From Oscillospiraceae bacterium (GTDB lineage Bacteria; Bacillota; Clostridia; Oscillospirales; Oscillospiraceae), in the NCBI GenBank assembly GCA_017430455.1, contig JAFRMX010000007.1, forward strand, positions 1 through 64,000: DNA of 64,000 bases, written 5' to 3'. Position numbers and translations under genes: made by a program. Below the pieces are notes generated by a model. The model had not been told where the DNA came from. It saw only the letters and a program-made list of their open reading frames with translations, and made no database searches. Numbering within the stretch: the first letter of the stretch is position 1; every line of letters begins with the position of its first letter. Shown one piece after another: positions 16,090-24,215 of this stretch.

Positions 16090-16880
16090 TAAATATCATC
16101 CTCAATAATTCTGTCTTCAAACGGGAGAACTGCAAGAAGCCCCGCTATATGGTTTGGGTTTACATTCGCTTTTATATAAGCAGTACACCTGTCCGCAATA
16201 AGTGTTATCTTGAAAAGCAATTCTCTGCCGAGCCCCGGATCTTTCCTGCGATAGCAGAGGATATCATTTGCATACTCCCTGATATATTGCAGAAACTCTT
16301 CCGTTTCGGCTAGAGTTTTCAACTTTAGATCCATCGCGGCGCAGAATACTTCACTTCTGTCACCCATAGCAAGAGCTTTCATGTAACTCTCGCACCTTTT
16401 TTCGGTCTGCTCACTGAAAGCACTGTTTTCGCTGTTGAGATTTATCCTGTTGCAGCGGGACCTGACTGTAGGCAGTAGGGCATCCAGATTATCGGTCACC
16501 AGAACCATCACGACCCATTCCGGCGGTTCTTCCAAAAGCTTCAAAGCCGCACTCTGGGCAGCTGTATTCATCAGCTGGGCTTCTTTAATTATGTAAACCT
16601 TTTTTTGCCCTTCTATGGGAACAATTCCCGCTTCATGAACAATTTCCCTGATCTGATCAACAGATATATTCTGTTTGGGCTTTCCTCCCTGACCTTCTTC
16701 CCTCTCTATTACCGAAAGATCCGGGTGAATTCTCTGCCTGACTTTTTTGCAAGCCCTGCAGACCCCGCATGGCCTTTCGGATGTGGCTGTGCACAGGGCT
16801 ATTTGCGCTATCTCAAAAGCTTTATCCAATCCCTTCCCGGCATCCGGTGAAGAGACTATGTATGAATTTGTCTGCTGCAT
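16089..16880 (-). CDS. holB: DNA polymerase III delta-prime subunit, short form
   Basis: Clamp-loader subunit. The N-terminus reads MQQTNSYIVSSPDAGKGLDK, in which SSPDAGKG stands where related proteins have GPxGxGKT, so the ATP loop is degenerate, as is normal for delta-prime. The zinc-binding CGVCRACKKVRQRIHPD, the DQIREI motif, YIIKEAQLMNTAAQSALKLLEEPP-like segment (residues 95-118) and VRSRCNRI (sensor/SRC) confirm the family. At 263 aa it is shorter than the usual 310-330 aa, and the first 15-20 residues of the fold appear missing. GAAGG lies 6 bases before the ATG, just after a terminator, so an upstream start is impossible. Cotranscribed with ricT. Confidence 0.88.
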   Translation of the reverse strand: MQQTNSYIVSSPDAGKGLDKAFEIAQIALCTATSERPCGVCRACKKVRQRIHPDLSVIEREEGQGGKPKQNISVDQIREIVHEAGIVPIEGQKKVYIIKEAQLMNTAAQSAALKLLEEPPEWVVMVLVTDNLDALLPTVRSRCNRINLNSENSAFSEQTEKRCESYMKALAMGDRSEVFCAAMDLKLKTLAETEEFLQYIREYANDILCYRRKDPGLGRELLFKITLIADRCTAYIKANVNPNHIAGLLAVLPFEDRIIEDDI

Positions 16881-16894
16881 GGAATGCCTTCAGA

Positions 16895-16918
16895 AAATCC
16901 CGCCCTCAGGCGGGATTT
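16895..16918 (-). terminator. Intrinsic terminator between acpP and holB
   Basis: AAATCCCGCC (16895-16904) and GGCGGGATTT (16909-16918) around a 4-base loop, followed on the minus strand by TTTTC. It begins 5 bases after the acpP stop. No promoter is visible between it and holB, so holB-ricT presumably relies on readthrough. Confidence 0.8.
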
Positions 16919-16923
16919 AAAAA

Positions 16924-17154
16924 TTACTGCAGGTTCTCCAGATAAGCAGTGATCTGCTCGACTGTAAGAAGCTTTGCGGCATCATCATCAGAGATCGAAA
17001 TACCGTAGTTGTCTTCAAGGCTCATGATAAGCTCTACGACGTCAAGAGAATCAGCGCCTATATCGTCTATAATATTGGTTTCAGGTGTTATTGTAGCGGG
17101 ATCTATCTCAAACTGCTTTGCCAGAGTATCTCTGACCTGTTCAAAAATGCTCAT
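16924..17154 (-). CDS. acpP: Acyl carrier protein
   Basis: Carries growing fatty acyl chains on a phosphopantetheine arm. The 76-residue protein begins MSIFEQVRDTLAKQFEIDPA and carries the attachment serine in IGADSLDVVELIMSLED (about residue 37). The acidic helix II is intact. Start 17154 is chosen for CAGGAGG 7 bases upstream; the frame extends further but without a site. It lies 14 bases after khpB rather than in a fab cluster. No other fatty-acid genes are in the window. Confidence 0.96.
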   Translation of the reverse strand: MSIFEQVRDTLAKQFEIDPATITPETNIIDDIGADSLDVVELIMSLEDNYGISISDDDAAKLLTVEQITAYLENLQ

Positions 17155-17168
17155 TGTTTCCTCCTGTT

Positions 17169-18029
17169 TCATGCCCATTCGCGGGTCTTCGGTTTTTCCT
17201 CCGGTTCGTTGGCCGGCTTAATATAGTTAACTACCACTCTCCGGTTTGGTTCTGTTCCGGTGGATGTTGTTGTAACTCCATTATAGTTCTGGAGTGCTGT
17301 ATGAATTACATGGCGTTCATATGAATTCATCGGTTCCAGCGCCATACTCCGCTTATATTTAATGGCTTTCTCTGCCATTTTTTCGGCAAGCTTGACGAGA
17401 GATTCCTCTCTCTTACTACGATATCCTTCCGCATCTACATTAATGTGAGGACGCTTGTCATTCCCTTTGCCGCAGGCATAATTGGTAAGATGCTGTATTG
17501 CATCAAGTGTTTCTCCCCGGCGTCCGATAACGCTTCCCATAGAAGGCCCTGAAAGCGTTACATCTATCGTTCCATTATTCTCTGTGATGTCGATATTGGC
17601 TTCGACATCCATGTTTTTCAATAATCCGGTGAGGAAGTTTCTGATTTCGGCGTATTCGCTTTTTTCTTCTGCAGGAGCAGCCTGTTTAACGAATACCTCT
17701 TTCTTGGGTTCTTTTTTGGCGGAAGGCTTAGTGTTTTTCGAGCTCCGTGCCAGTCTTTCATCCTTTGCAGATTTCTCAGCCTTTGCAGATTTCTCAGCCT
17801 TTACAGGTTTTTCAGCAACGATCGGTTTTGCCTTGACCGGTTTCGGTTCGTCCGGGATCTCATAGCTCACTTTGACCTTTGCTTTAACGGCACCGATGCC
17901 TAGAAATCCGGATTTCGGTCTGTCTATTATCTCTACCGAAACATCGTCTCTTTCCAGCCCCAGCTCGTCAAGAGCTGATTTGATTGCCTCTTCCTCTGTC
18001 TTACCGGACTTAAGAAGTTCTTTAATCAT
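17169..18029 (-). CDS. khpB: RNA-binding protein KhpB (Jag/EloR)
   Basis: Cytoplasmic RNA-binding protein that forms a complex with KhpA and affects cell elongation and mRNA levels. The domain order is standard: Jag_N (about residues 1-52, MIKELLKSGKTEEEAIKSAL onward, with KSGFLGIG), then a Lys/Ala/Pro-rich linker with repeated KAEKSAK units (about 70-115). A KH domain (about 130-205, GSVIGRRGETLDAIQHLTNY) and an R3H domain (about 215-275, NSYERHVIHTALQ) complete it. The start ATG shares its A with the yidC stop (TAATG). Its partner khpA is at 29658. Confidence 0.94.
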   Translation of the reverse strand: MIKELLKSGKTEEEAIKSALDELGLERDDVSVEIIDRPKSGFLGIGAVKAKVKVSYEIPDEPKPVKAKPIVAEKPVKAEKSAKAEKSAKDERLARSSKNTKPSAKKEPKKEVFVKQAAPAEEKSEYAEIRNFLTGLLKNMDVEANIDITENNGTIDVTLSGPSMGSVIGRRGETLDAIQHLTNYACGKGNDKRPHINVDAEGYRSKREESLVKLAEKMAEKAIKYKRSMALEPMNSYERHVIHTALQNYNGVTTTSTGTEPNRRVVVNYIKPANEPEEKPKTREWA

Positions 18030-19381
18030 TAAGTCTTTTCCTCCGGCATTGTATCACTCATGGTTTCCCCGGGATTTTCCATTCTGTCCGCAGAGACATT
18101 CTCTTCAGAAAATGAATCTGCAAATACCGTATTTTCTTCAGTATCTTCCAGTTCCGGAATAGTTTTTTCCGACTCGTGAACCTGTTCAGCGACAGTCCCG
18201 AAACGGTCCGGGTCGTATGCTCTGCCCCGGGCATAACGTCTGTGCCCTACCTGAGAAGCAGGTACTTCAGTCTCCGCTATTCCGAGGCGCTCTCTGCGTT
18301 CTGCTTTTTCTGCCTTTTGAGCTGCAGCTTTGCGTTCGTCGCTCATCTGTTTTTCTTTTGCCTGAATCTTCTTTTTGCTTGTATTATCGTTTCTCTGAGT
18401 CAGTCCTTCGGCTTTAAGACGTTCTGTCTCGGCCTTCTTCGCTTCAAGTTCTTTTTCTCTCTCTGACCTGGTCGCGATTCTTTCCGCATCCTCTGCTTCT
18501 ATCTGACGCGTGTATACTTTTGTAAGCACTACATCTCTAATCATGCCGAATACGCTGTTTGCAATCCAGTATACGCCCATGGCCGCCGGCATGACAAAGC
18601 AGATCCAAATTGACATCAGAGGCATGACAACATTCATGCTTTTCATTGATGCCGCTGCAGCGTCGTTACCTGACGATCCGGACTGAGGGTTCATTTTCTG
18701 GGAAACGGTCATTGAAAGCCATGAAAGGCCTGCAGAAACAAACGGGATCAGAAAAATGCCTATTGCAGCCCATGTATACGGGCCCTGCCAAAGAGTCTGC
18801 CAATTGGGCTGATCTCCAAGATTCATGCCCAAAAAGCTGAAGTCAACATTAACAAGGTTCTCCACCTCTCCAAAGCCGGAAATAAAAGCATCCCAGTTTT
18901 TATGCAGTACATCAACTATCTGGATCTCACTGTATGCAGCAGTTCTTGCATTTGTGGATGCCGTATACCAGCCCTGAGCGGTCACATATTCCGTTATCTT
19001 GGCAACAGTCTCCTTGGCAACGAACATCATTCTTGAGAGTGGCTGACGTATAACGCTGTAGAGAGCTATAAGTATAGGGAACGGAATAAGAGACCAGAGG
19101 CAACCTGACATCGGGTTTATTCCCTCTTCCCGGTAAAGCTTTTGCATCTCTTCGTTCAGCTTCTGCTGGTTGCCTTCATGTCTGCGCTGGATTTCCTGGA
19201 TCTTCGGCTGCAGACGCGTTGTTTTCATGGTGGCTTTTTTGCTTTTTCCCATGAACGGGGTAAGAATCAGGTTGACGATAAGTGCAAACAATACTACAGC
19301 CCAGCCGTAGCTTCCGGTAAGTCCATAGAGCCATACCATAAGCTTGGCAAAGGGCCAGGTTATTATCTCGCCAAATGACAT
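18029..19381 (-). CDS. yidC: Membrane protein insertase YidC/Oxa1
   Basis: Inserts membrane proteins alone or with SecYEG. The 450-residue protein starts directly with a membrane region (MSFGEIITWPFAKLMVWLYG) and lacks a lipoprotein signal. The core has SYGWAVVLFALIVNLILTPF, the groove arginine in TTRLQPKIQEIQ, EGINPMSGCLWSLIPFPILI and MPLMSIWICFVMPAAMGVYW. The long cytoplasmic tail (about residues 300-450) is Lys/Glu-rich coiled coil and then acidic, which may bind ribosomes or be species-specific. AAGGAG lies 6 bases before the ATG. Part of the rpmH-rnpA-yidD-yidC-khpB block. Confidence 0.94.
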   Translation of the reverse strand: MSFGEIITWPFAKLMVWLYGLTGSYGWAVVLFALIVNLILTPFMGKSKKATMKTTRLQPKIQEIQRRHEGNQQKLNEEMQKLYREEGINPMSGCLWSLIPFPILIALYSVIRQPLSRMMFVAKETVAKITEYVTAQGWYTASTNARTAAYSEIQIVDVLHKNWDAFISGFGEVENLVNVDFSFLGMNLGDQPNWQTLWQGPYTWAAIGIFLIPFVSAGLSWLSMTVSQKMNPQSGSSGNDAAAASMKSMNVVMPLMSIWICFVMPAAMGVYWIANSVFGMIRDVVLTKVYTRQIEAEDAERIATRSEREKELEAKKAETERLKAEGLTQRNDNTSKKKIQAKEKQMSDERKAAAQKAEKAERRERLGIAETEVPASQVGHRRYARGRAYDPDRFGTVAEQVHESEKTIPELEDTEENTVFADSFSEENVSADRMENPGETMSDTMPEEKT

Positions 19382-19398
19382 ATCGTGCTCCTTAATAT

Positions 19399-19617
19399 TT
19401 AAGGTACGGGATCATAGATGCTGTAGCCCTTTCTGTGAAAAGGGTGGCATCTCATGATGCGCTTTATGCTGAGCCATCCGCCTTTGACAGCGCCGTACTT
19501 TCCGATGGCTTCAAGCGCATAGCTCGAGCAGGTCGGAATAAACCTGCATGAAGGGGGTGTGTACGGAGATATGAACTTCTGATAGAACCTGATTAGAGCA
19601 ATCAGTATATTTTTCAT
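19399..19617 (-). CDS. yidD: Membrane protein insertion efficiency factor YidD
   Basis: Small amphipathic protein that aids YidC-dependent insertion at the inner face of the membrane. The 72-residue sequence begins [20 protein letters not shown] and has the family cysteines in [18 protein letters not shown] and RIMRCHPFH. Start 19617 forms ATGA with the rnpA stop, the usual coupled arrangement; a longer frame upstream would overlap rnpA for no reason. It lies 17 bases before yidC. Confidence 0.95.
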   Translation of the reverse strand: MKNILIALIRFYQKFISPYTPPSCRFIPTCSSYALEAIGKYGAVKGGWLSIKRIMRCHPFHRKGYSIYDPVP

Positions 19618-19949
19618 TCTGAGATACCAAGTTCTGCGCAAGCCTTCAGGAAGGCCTCTTCAATTTCAGAATATGCAGCATCTGCTGTTTTCGATCTTGC
19701 AACCGCGACGATGTCAAATCCTTTTTTCAGCTTATGCATATTGAGACGGTACACTTCTCTCATGCGTCTTCTGATACGGTTACGTGTAACTGCTTTACCA
19801 AGTTTTTTTGAAACTGTATATCCGATCCTGTTGAGATCTCTGCCGTTTTTCCGGCAATAGACAACAACCAACGGATTTGCAGATGCTTTGCCTCTGTTAT
19901 AAAGCCTGTGAAAATCACTGTTTTTTTTTAGTGTCGATGCGCTGTTCAT
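19614..19949 (-). CDS. rnpA: Ribonuclease P protein component
   Basis: Basic protein cofactor of RNase P, which matures tRNA 5' ends. It is 111 residues long, with [14 protein letters not shown] and the RNR signature [16 protein letters not shown] (about residues 54-69). The ribosome site (AAGG, 7 bases upstream) falls within one arm of an inverted repeat, TGTCTGC (19951-19957) and GCAGACA (19985-19991), which could fold over the start. It follows rpmH by 52 bases. The RNA subunit gene is not in the window. Confidence 0.95.
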   Translation of the reverse strand: MNSASTLKKNSDFHRLYNRGKASANPLVVVYCRKNGRDLNRIGYTVSKKLGKAVTRNRIRRRMREVYRLNMHKLKKGFDIVAVARSKTADAAYSEIEEAFLKACAELGISE

Positions 19950-20001
19950 TTGTCTGCCTTAATACACCCTTGCGCGGTCTCACCGCAGACAGTCATGAAA
20001 A

Positions 20002-20136
20002 TCAAACTGTAAGTTCGGCTCTTCCCTTTGCTCTGCGGCGGGAAAGGACTTTGCGTCCGTTTGCTGTTGCCATTCTGGCTCTGAAACCGTGAACTTTGCT
20101 GCGCTGGCGTTTTTTAGGCTGGAATGTACGTTTCAT
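20002..20136 (-). CDS. rpmH: Large ribosomal subunit protein bL34
   Basis: The 44-residue ribosomal protein reads [20 protein letters not shown] and ends GRAELTV, an unmistakable bL34 of standard length. AAGGAG lies 8 bases before the ATG at 20136. It heads the rpmH-rnpA-yidD-yidC-khpB-acpP transcript from a perfect promoter at 20226-20254. In most Firmicutes dnaA is upstream and divergent; here galM is upstream on the same strand. Confidence 0.97.
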   Translation of the reverse strand: MKRTFQPKKRQRSKVHGFRARMATANGRKVLSRRRAKGRAELTV

Positions 20137-20225
20137 GGATCATGCTCCTTTCAATATACTCAACATCGGAAATTTTCCGAAGCAGTTGGCAATAGAATAT
20201 CTGTCTGTCTTCAGGCAGACAATGT

Positions 20226-20254
20226 ATTATATATAATTTGAATTGACGTGTCAA
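20226..20254 (-). promoter_or_regulatory. Consensus promoter of the rpmH operon, overlapping the galM stop
   Basis: Minus strand: TTGACA (20249-20254), 17-base spacer, TATAAT (20226-20231), both perfect. The -35 box contains the TGA stop codon of galM (20251-20253). A small hairpin (TGTCTG/CAGACA near 20203-20221) would form at the very 5' end of the mRNA. Confidence 0.9.
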
Positions 20255-21297
20255 TAAAATTTGTACGCAGTTCTGTGGCAGTATTTCTCACCGGGTCTGA
20301 GGATTGGCGTAGGAAAATGAGCCATGTTCGCAGCGTTTGGAAAGTTTTGTGCCTCAAACGCTGCGCCCTGTCTTGCCCTGTAATGTACACCGCCTTTTCC
20401 GCATTGTCCGTGAAGAGCGTTTCCTGCATAAAACTGAAGCCCCGGCTGATCTGTATACATCTCCATAGTGATACCGCTGTCCGGAGAAAACAGTCTTGCG
20501 GCAAGCTTGTATTCACCATGTTCTGTTTTTTTCAACACCCAGTTATGGTCAAACCCCTTGCCAAATCTCAACTGAATGTCATCTGAGTCAATATCGCGAC
20601 CGATGCGCTTTGCTTTTCTGAAATCAAAAGCGGTTCCCGCTACCGGCCTAATTTCTCCGGTAGGGATGAGATTTTCATCTGTGGGCGTAATAAAATCCGC
20701 ATTTATTGTCAGTATCTGCTCTGAAGCGCTGATATCTGAATCATGCCCGGCAAGGTTAAAATATCCGTGTCCGGTAAGATTGATCGGAGTGTCCCTGTCC
20801 GTAACCGCTTCATAGGACACCCGCAGTTCCTTATTGTCAGTCCAGGTAAAAGTGCATTTTACATCCAGTTTTCCGGGGTAGCCTTCTTCCATATTCGGAC
20901 TTGAAAGAGTAAAACTGAGGCTGTCTTCAGTGCAGGTATCAAGTTCCCATACTGCTTTGTCAAACCCCCTTAGCCCTCCGTGCAGTGTATGACCCCCCGG
21001 AGAGTTGCTGTTTAAGTGATATTTTTGCCCGTTCAGTGTAAATTCGGAACCGGAGGTCCTGTTCGCGACCCTGCCGACGCTTGCGCCCAGAAAGGCGTCA
21101 TCTTCTTCATAATCCGAGACTTTGTCGCATCCGAGCAATACATCTCTCACCTTTCCGTCTCTGTCCGGAACATTTATCGAAACGATTCTGGCGCCGTAGT
21201 CTGTGACCGAGACCGATGCCCCAGCCGTGTTTTTAATCTCATACAGAAAAGTCTCTATACCCGAGGCTGTTCTTCCGAAGCTTCTTTTTAAGATCAT
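20251..21297 (-). CDS. galM: Aldose 1-epimerase (galactose mutarotase)
   Basis: Interconverts alpha and beta anomers of galactose or glucose. The 348-residue protein has the family landmarks GARIVSINVPDRDG, GRVANRTSGS, GHTLHGGLRGFDK with the binding His, GHGYFNLAGH with the catalytic His, and AFEAQNFPNAAN with the catalytic Glu. It has its own promoter at 21331-21359 and GGAGG 9 bases before the ATG. No other Leloir genes are adjacent. No terminator follows it, so its transcript may run into rpmH. Confidence 0.95.
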   Translation of the reverse strand: MILKRSFGRTASGIETFLYEIKNTAGASVSVTDYGARIVSINVPDRDGKVRDVLLGCDKVSDYEEDDAFLGASVGRVANRTSGSEFTLNGQKYHLNSNSPGGHTLHGGLRGFDKAVWELDTCTEDSLSFTLSSPNMEEGYPGKLDVKCTFTWTDNKELRVSYEAVTDRDTPINLTGHGYFNLAGHDSDISASEQILTINADFITPTDENLIPTGEIRPVAGTAFDFRKAKRIGRDIDSDDIQLRFGKGFDHNWVLKKTEHGEYKLAARLFSPDSGITMEMYTDQPGLQFYAGNALHGQCGKGGVHYRARQGAAFEAQNFPNAANMAHFPTPILRPGEKYCHRTAYKFY

Positions 21298-21330
21298 ACA
21301 GATATCCTCCGTAACTGTTTCTGTTTCAAT

Positions 21331-21359
21331 ATTTTATTGCATATTTGTCCTTTCTTCAA
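21331..21359 (-). promoter_or_regulatory. Promoter of galM
   Basis: Minus strand: TTGAAG (21354-21359), 17-base spacer, TAAAAT (21331-21336). It is back to back with the promoter of the polysaccharide cluster (21375-21403). Confidence 0.65.
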
Positions 21360-21374
21360 GAGTTTCAATACAAG

Positions 21375-21403
21375 TTGAAAAGATTTTATAAATGCTATAT
21401 AAT
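21375..21403 (+). promoter_or_regulatory. Promoter of the polysaccharide cluster, predicting a leaderless mRNA
   Basis: TTGAAA (21375-21380), 17-base spacer, TATAAT (21398-21403). Only 7 bases separate the -10 box from the ATG at 21411, so transcription should begin at or next to the start codon. There is no Shine-Dalgarno sequence. Confidence 0.8.
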
Positions 21404-21410
21404 TTCTTTT

Positions 21411-22301
21411 ATGAATAAACTCAAAAAGCTGATCAAAGATCCGCTTATAATACCAAAAATCATATTTCTTAACAGAAATACGAAAAATATGTCTGATGAA
21501 AGGTATCTGAGGAAGTATTATTATTACAGGACCGGGTTAAAGCTCGATCTTGATAATCCTGAGCGTTTTAACGAGAAAATGCAATGGCTCAAGCTGCATG
21601 ACCGCAAAGATGTCTATACAGAGATGGCAGACAAATTCTCTGTAAAGGAGATAGTCTGTAAAAGAGCAGGGGCAAAATATGTTATTCCGCTTCTCGGCGT
21701 TTGGAGCTCACCTGAAGAGATTGATTACGATAATCTACCCGGATCATTTGTACTGAAGACTACCCACGACTGCGGAGGGGTGGTAGTCTGTAAAGACAAA
21801 AACAGTTTTGACAGAAGAAAAGCTGCCGAGTTTTTACGTTCCCACCTTGAAAATGACTATTATGAGACTTGCAGAGAATGGCCTTACAAGAATATCCCTC
21901 CCAGAATCATAGCTGAGAAGTATATGAAAGACACTGACAAGGATTATCTGCCTGTTTATAAGTTTTTCTGTTTTAACGGTATTCCTAAAATCATCCAGGT
22001 CATTCAGAACGATAAACAACCTGATGAATCAATCGACTATTATGACCGGAATTGGAATTTCCTTGATTTAAGACAGAACTTCCCCAACAGCTCTGATCAT
22101 CTCCCGAGGCCTCAAAAGCTTGATGAAATGCTCGATATAGCGGAGTTGCTCGCTGACGGAAAAAATTTTATCAGAGTTGACCTCTATGTTATCAATGGAG
22201 ATGTATATTTCTCCGAATTTACTTTCTTTTCAGATGCAGGTTTTGAGCGCTTTTATCCGGACGAATGGGATTATACGCTCGGTAAATGGATAGATCTTTA
22301 A
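21411..22301 (+). CDS. TupA-like ATP-grasp protein of surface-polymer synthesis
   Basis: Resembles the TupA-like ATP-grasp family, named for teichuronopeptide synthesis in alkaliphilic Bacillus, expected to form an amide or similar bond on a glycan. Visible features: NPERFNEKMQWLKLHDRKD (about residues 45-63), GAKYVIPLLGVWSSPEEID, FVLKTTHDCGGVVVCKDK (ATP-binding loop region), and RVDLYVINGDVYFSEFTFFS near the C-terminus, with the metal-binding Asp and Glu. Length 296 aa fits. Start 21411 matches the family N-terminus; a TTG at 21345 would lie upstream of the promoter. First gene of the six-gene cluster; the next gene starts 1 base after its stop. Confidence 0.82.
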   Translation: MNKLKKLIKDPLIIPKIIFLNRNTKNMSDERYLRKYYYYRTGLKLDLDNPERFNEKMQWLKLHDRKDVYTEMADKFSVKEIVCKRAGAKYVIPLLGVWSSPEEIDYDNLPGSFVLKTTHDCGGVVVCKDKNSFDRRKAAEFLRSHLENDYYETCREWPYKNIPPRIIAEKYMKDTDKDYLPVYKFFCFNGIPKIIQVIQNDKQPDESIDYYDRNWNFLDLRQNFPNSSDHLPRPQKLDEMLDIAELLADGKNFIRVDLYVINGDVYFSEFTFFSDAGFERFYPDEWDYTLGKWIDL

Positions 22302-22302
22302 A

Positions 22303-23412
22303 ATGAGAATTATTCAACTTATCAGTTCACTTGGATCCGGCGGGGCCGAATCTGTTGTCAGAGACTACGCTCTCGGCCTTCAGGAAGGAGGAAACGAAGT
22401 CTGTGTTGTCATGCAGTATTGGAGACAGGACAATGGCAACGAGATTGCGCTTGCCGAGAGAGGAATACCTCTGCGAAGCTTTTACGAGGAAGTATACCAT
22501 GCAAACACTATAAATCCTGTTGTACGCACATATAGAAAAATAAAGAGAAATAAAGCTACAAGCACGTGGCTTCTCGGCATAGTCAGGGATTTTGCCCCGG
22601 ATGTGATTCATGTACACCTGGACATGCTGAAATACCTTGCTCCGATTGCAGACGAACTTAGAGGCATCAGACTTTTCTATACCTGTCATAATGAACCCGA
22701 ATTCTTTTTTTCGGACAGTTCAGAGAAGGAAGCAGCTTCAAAACTGATCGAAACCTGCAGGATGAGGCTTATCGCCCTTCATGAACCTATGCGCAGCGAA
22801 CTCAACAGGATCTTTGATGTTTCCGATACCTTGGTTTTAAACAACCCTGTAGATATCAACCGTTTTTCCCAGACCTTCGATACCATCAAAATAAGAAAAT
22901 GGCTGAAGATTCCCAAAGATGCCTTTGTCATAGGACATGTAGGCCGTTTTGAAGATCAGAAGAACCATGCTTTTATCTGTGAGATTTTTAAATCTGCTCT
23001 GAAGCAAGCTCCCGAGGCTTTCCTGCTTTTGGTCGGGGACGGGTCTATGAAAGAAAAGACTATTAAAACTCTGGAATCGTTCACAGAAAGGTTCATAGTT
23101 TTGTCAAACCGTTCCGATATGCCTGAGATGTATGCTGCAATGGATGTTTTTATTCTGCCTTCCAGATTTGAAGGTCTTCCCGTGACTCTTATCGAAGCAC
23201 AGGCTAGCGGGAAGAGATGCGTGATTGCTTCAAATATTACACGCTCTGCTGTCGTATCGGATAACGTGACCTCACTGAACGTTGACGACAACGCCTCCGA
23301 GTGGGCAGATGCCGCTCTTTACGGCTGGGACTATCTGAAAACCGACGCTGATATCAGGGATTTTGATATGCGGAACATTATCTTCCGTTTGGCAGAGGTC
23401 TACACGACATGA
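22303..23412 (+). CDS. Glycosyltransferase family 4
   Basis: GT-B fold retaining glycosyltransferase that probably adds a sugar to a lipid-linked glycan at the cytoplasmic membrane. The N-terminal domain opens MRIIQLISSLGSGGAESVVR, the acceptor-side loop typical of this family. The C-terminal donor domain has IGHVGRFEDQKNH, LLVGDG, and the E-x7-E region FEGLPVTLIEAQASGKR. At 369 aa the length is normal. Its stop overlaps the next ATG (ATGA). Donor and acceptor are unknown. Confidence 0.92.
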   Translation: MRIIQLISSLGSGGAESVVRDYALGLQEGGNEVCVVMQYWRQDNGNEIALAERGIPLRSFYEEVYHANTINPVVRTYRKIKRNKATSTWLLGIVRDFAPDVIHVHLDMLKYLAPIADELRGIRLFYTCHNEPEFFFSDSSEKEAASKLIETCRMRLIALHEPMRSELNRIFDVSDTLVLNNPVDINRFSQTFDTIKIRKWLKIPKDAFVIGHVGRFEDQKNHAFICEIFKSALKQAPEAFLLLVGDGSMKEKTIKTLESFTERFIVLSNRSDMPEMYAAMDVFILPSRFEGLPVTLIEAQASGKRCVIASNITRSAVVSDNVTSLNVDDNASEWADAALYGWDYLKTDADIRDFDMRNIIFRLAEVYTT

Positions 23413-24215
23413 AGAATATTATTCTGGTTGTAACACATAAAAATGTTCCCCTGCCGGAGGCCGATTGTCTGAAACCAATTATTGTCGGCAAGGGAGACTT
23501 TGAAGTTCCGGGCGCTTTGCGGGACAATACCGGAGACAACATTTCCGAAAAAAATCCCAACTATTGCGAGCTGACGGCGCTGTACTGGTTCTGGAAGAAT
23601 TACCTGGATTACGATAATGCCGGTCTTTGCCATTACCGCAGGATCTTCTCAACAAACCGCTTTTCAAAGGATCCCAGATACTATTTGAATTCAGCGGATA
23701 TTGACCGGATTCTTAAGCGATATGATATTATTCTGCCGGAGAAAATATATTTTCCGTGCTCAACTCTGGATTTTCTCTGCGGGAGAGGACCTGGAAGATA
23801 TGAGGACATGGAAAAGCTTAGGAATGTTCTTCTTTCAAAGTATCCCGAATGTATTCCTGCTTATGATTCTTTTACAGCGGGAAATACAGGCAGTTATTAT
23901 AACATGTTCGTAACTTCAAAGCCTGTTTTGGAACGGTATTGCAGTTTTCTTTTCGACATTTTGGGTGAAGTGGAAAAAATGACTGACCTGTCTTCGTATA
24001 CGCCCACTGAAGCCAGAATATACGGCTATCTCTCAGAGATACTCATGAACATATGGGTCATGACGGAAAAGCTCAAAGTACGCCATATGCCTGTTACGGA
24101 AAACCTCGACTATGTGACCGGCAACTATTGGCACTATAAGCTGTCCACTGATGTGACAGCGCTGAAAAATATCAGAGAATTCCAAAAACGGAAACAGATC
24201 TGTCTTGAACGGTAA
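23409..24215 (+). CDS. DUF4422 glycosyltransferase-like protein
   Basis: Matches the DUF4422 family found in capsule and exopolysaccharide clusters and thought to be a GT-A-like glycosyltransferase. Characteristic stretches: ILVVTHKNVPLP at the N-terminus, DNTGDNISEKNPNYCELTAL (about 38-57), YDNAGLCHYRRIF (about 73-85), and a middle NTGSYYNMFVTSKPVLERYC. A late TPTEARIYGYLSEILMNIWV follows. Length 268 aa is normal. Biochemical activity of this family is poorly established; the role is inferred from the cluster. It overlaps both neighbours. Confidence 0.85.
   Translation: MKNIILVVTHKNVPLPEADCLKPIIVGKGDFEVPGALRDNTGDNISEKNPNYCELTALYWFWKNYLDYDNAGLCHYRRIFSTNRFSKDPRYYLNSADIDRILKRYDIILPEKIYFPCSTLDFLCGRGPGRYEDMEKLRNVLLSKYPECIPAYDSFTAGNTGSYYNMFVTSKPVLERYCSFLFDILGEVEKMTDLSSYTPTEARIYGYLSEILMNIWVMTEKLKVRHMPVTENLDYVTGNYWHYKLSTDVTALKNIREFQKRKQICLER

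Noticed and set aside
20137-20250. Replication origin next to rpmH
   Set aside because: No cluster of TTATCCACA-like DnaA boxes and no dnaA; the stretch is explained by the rpmH promoter and leader.
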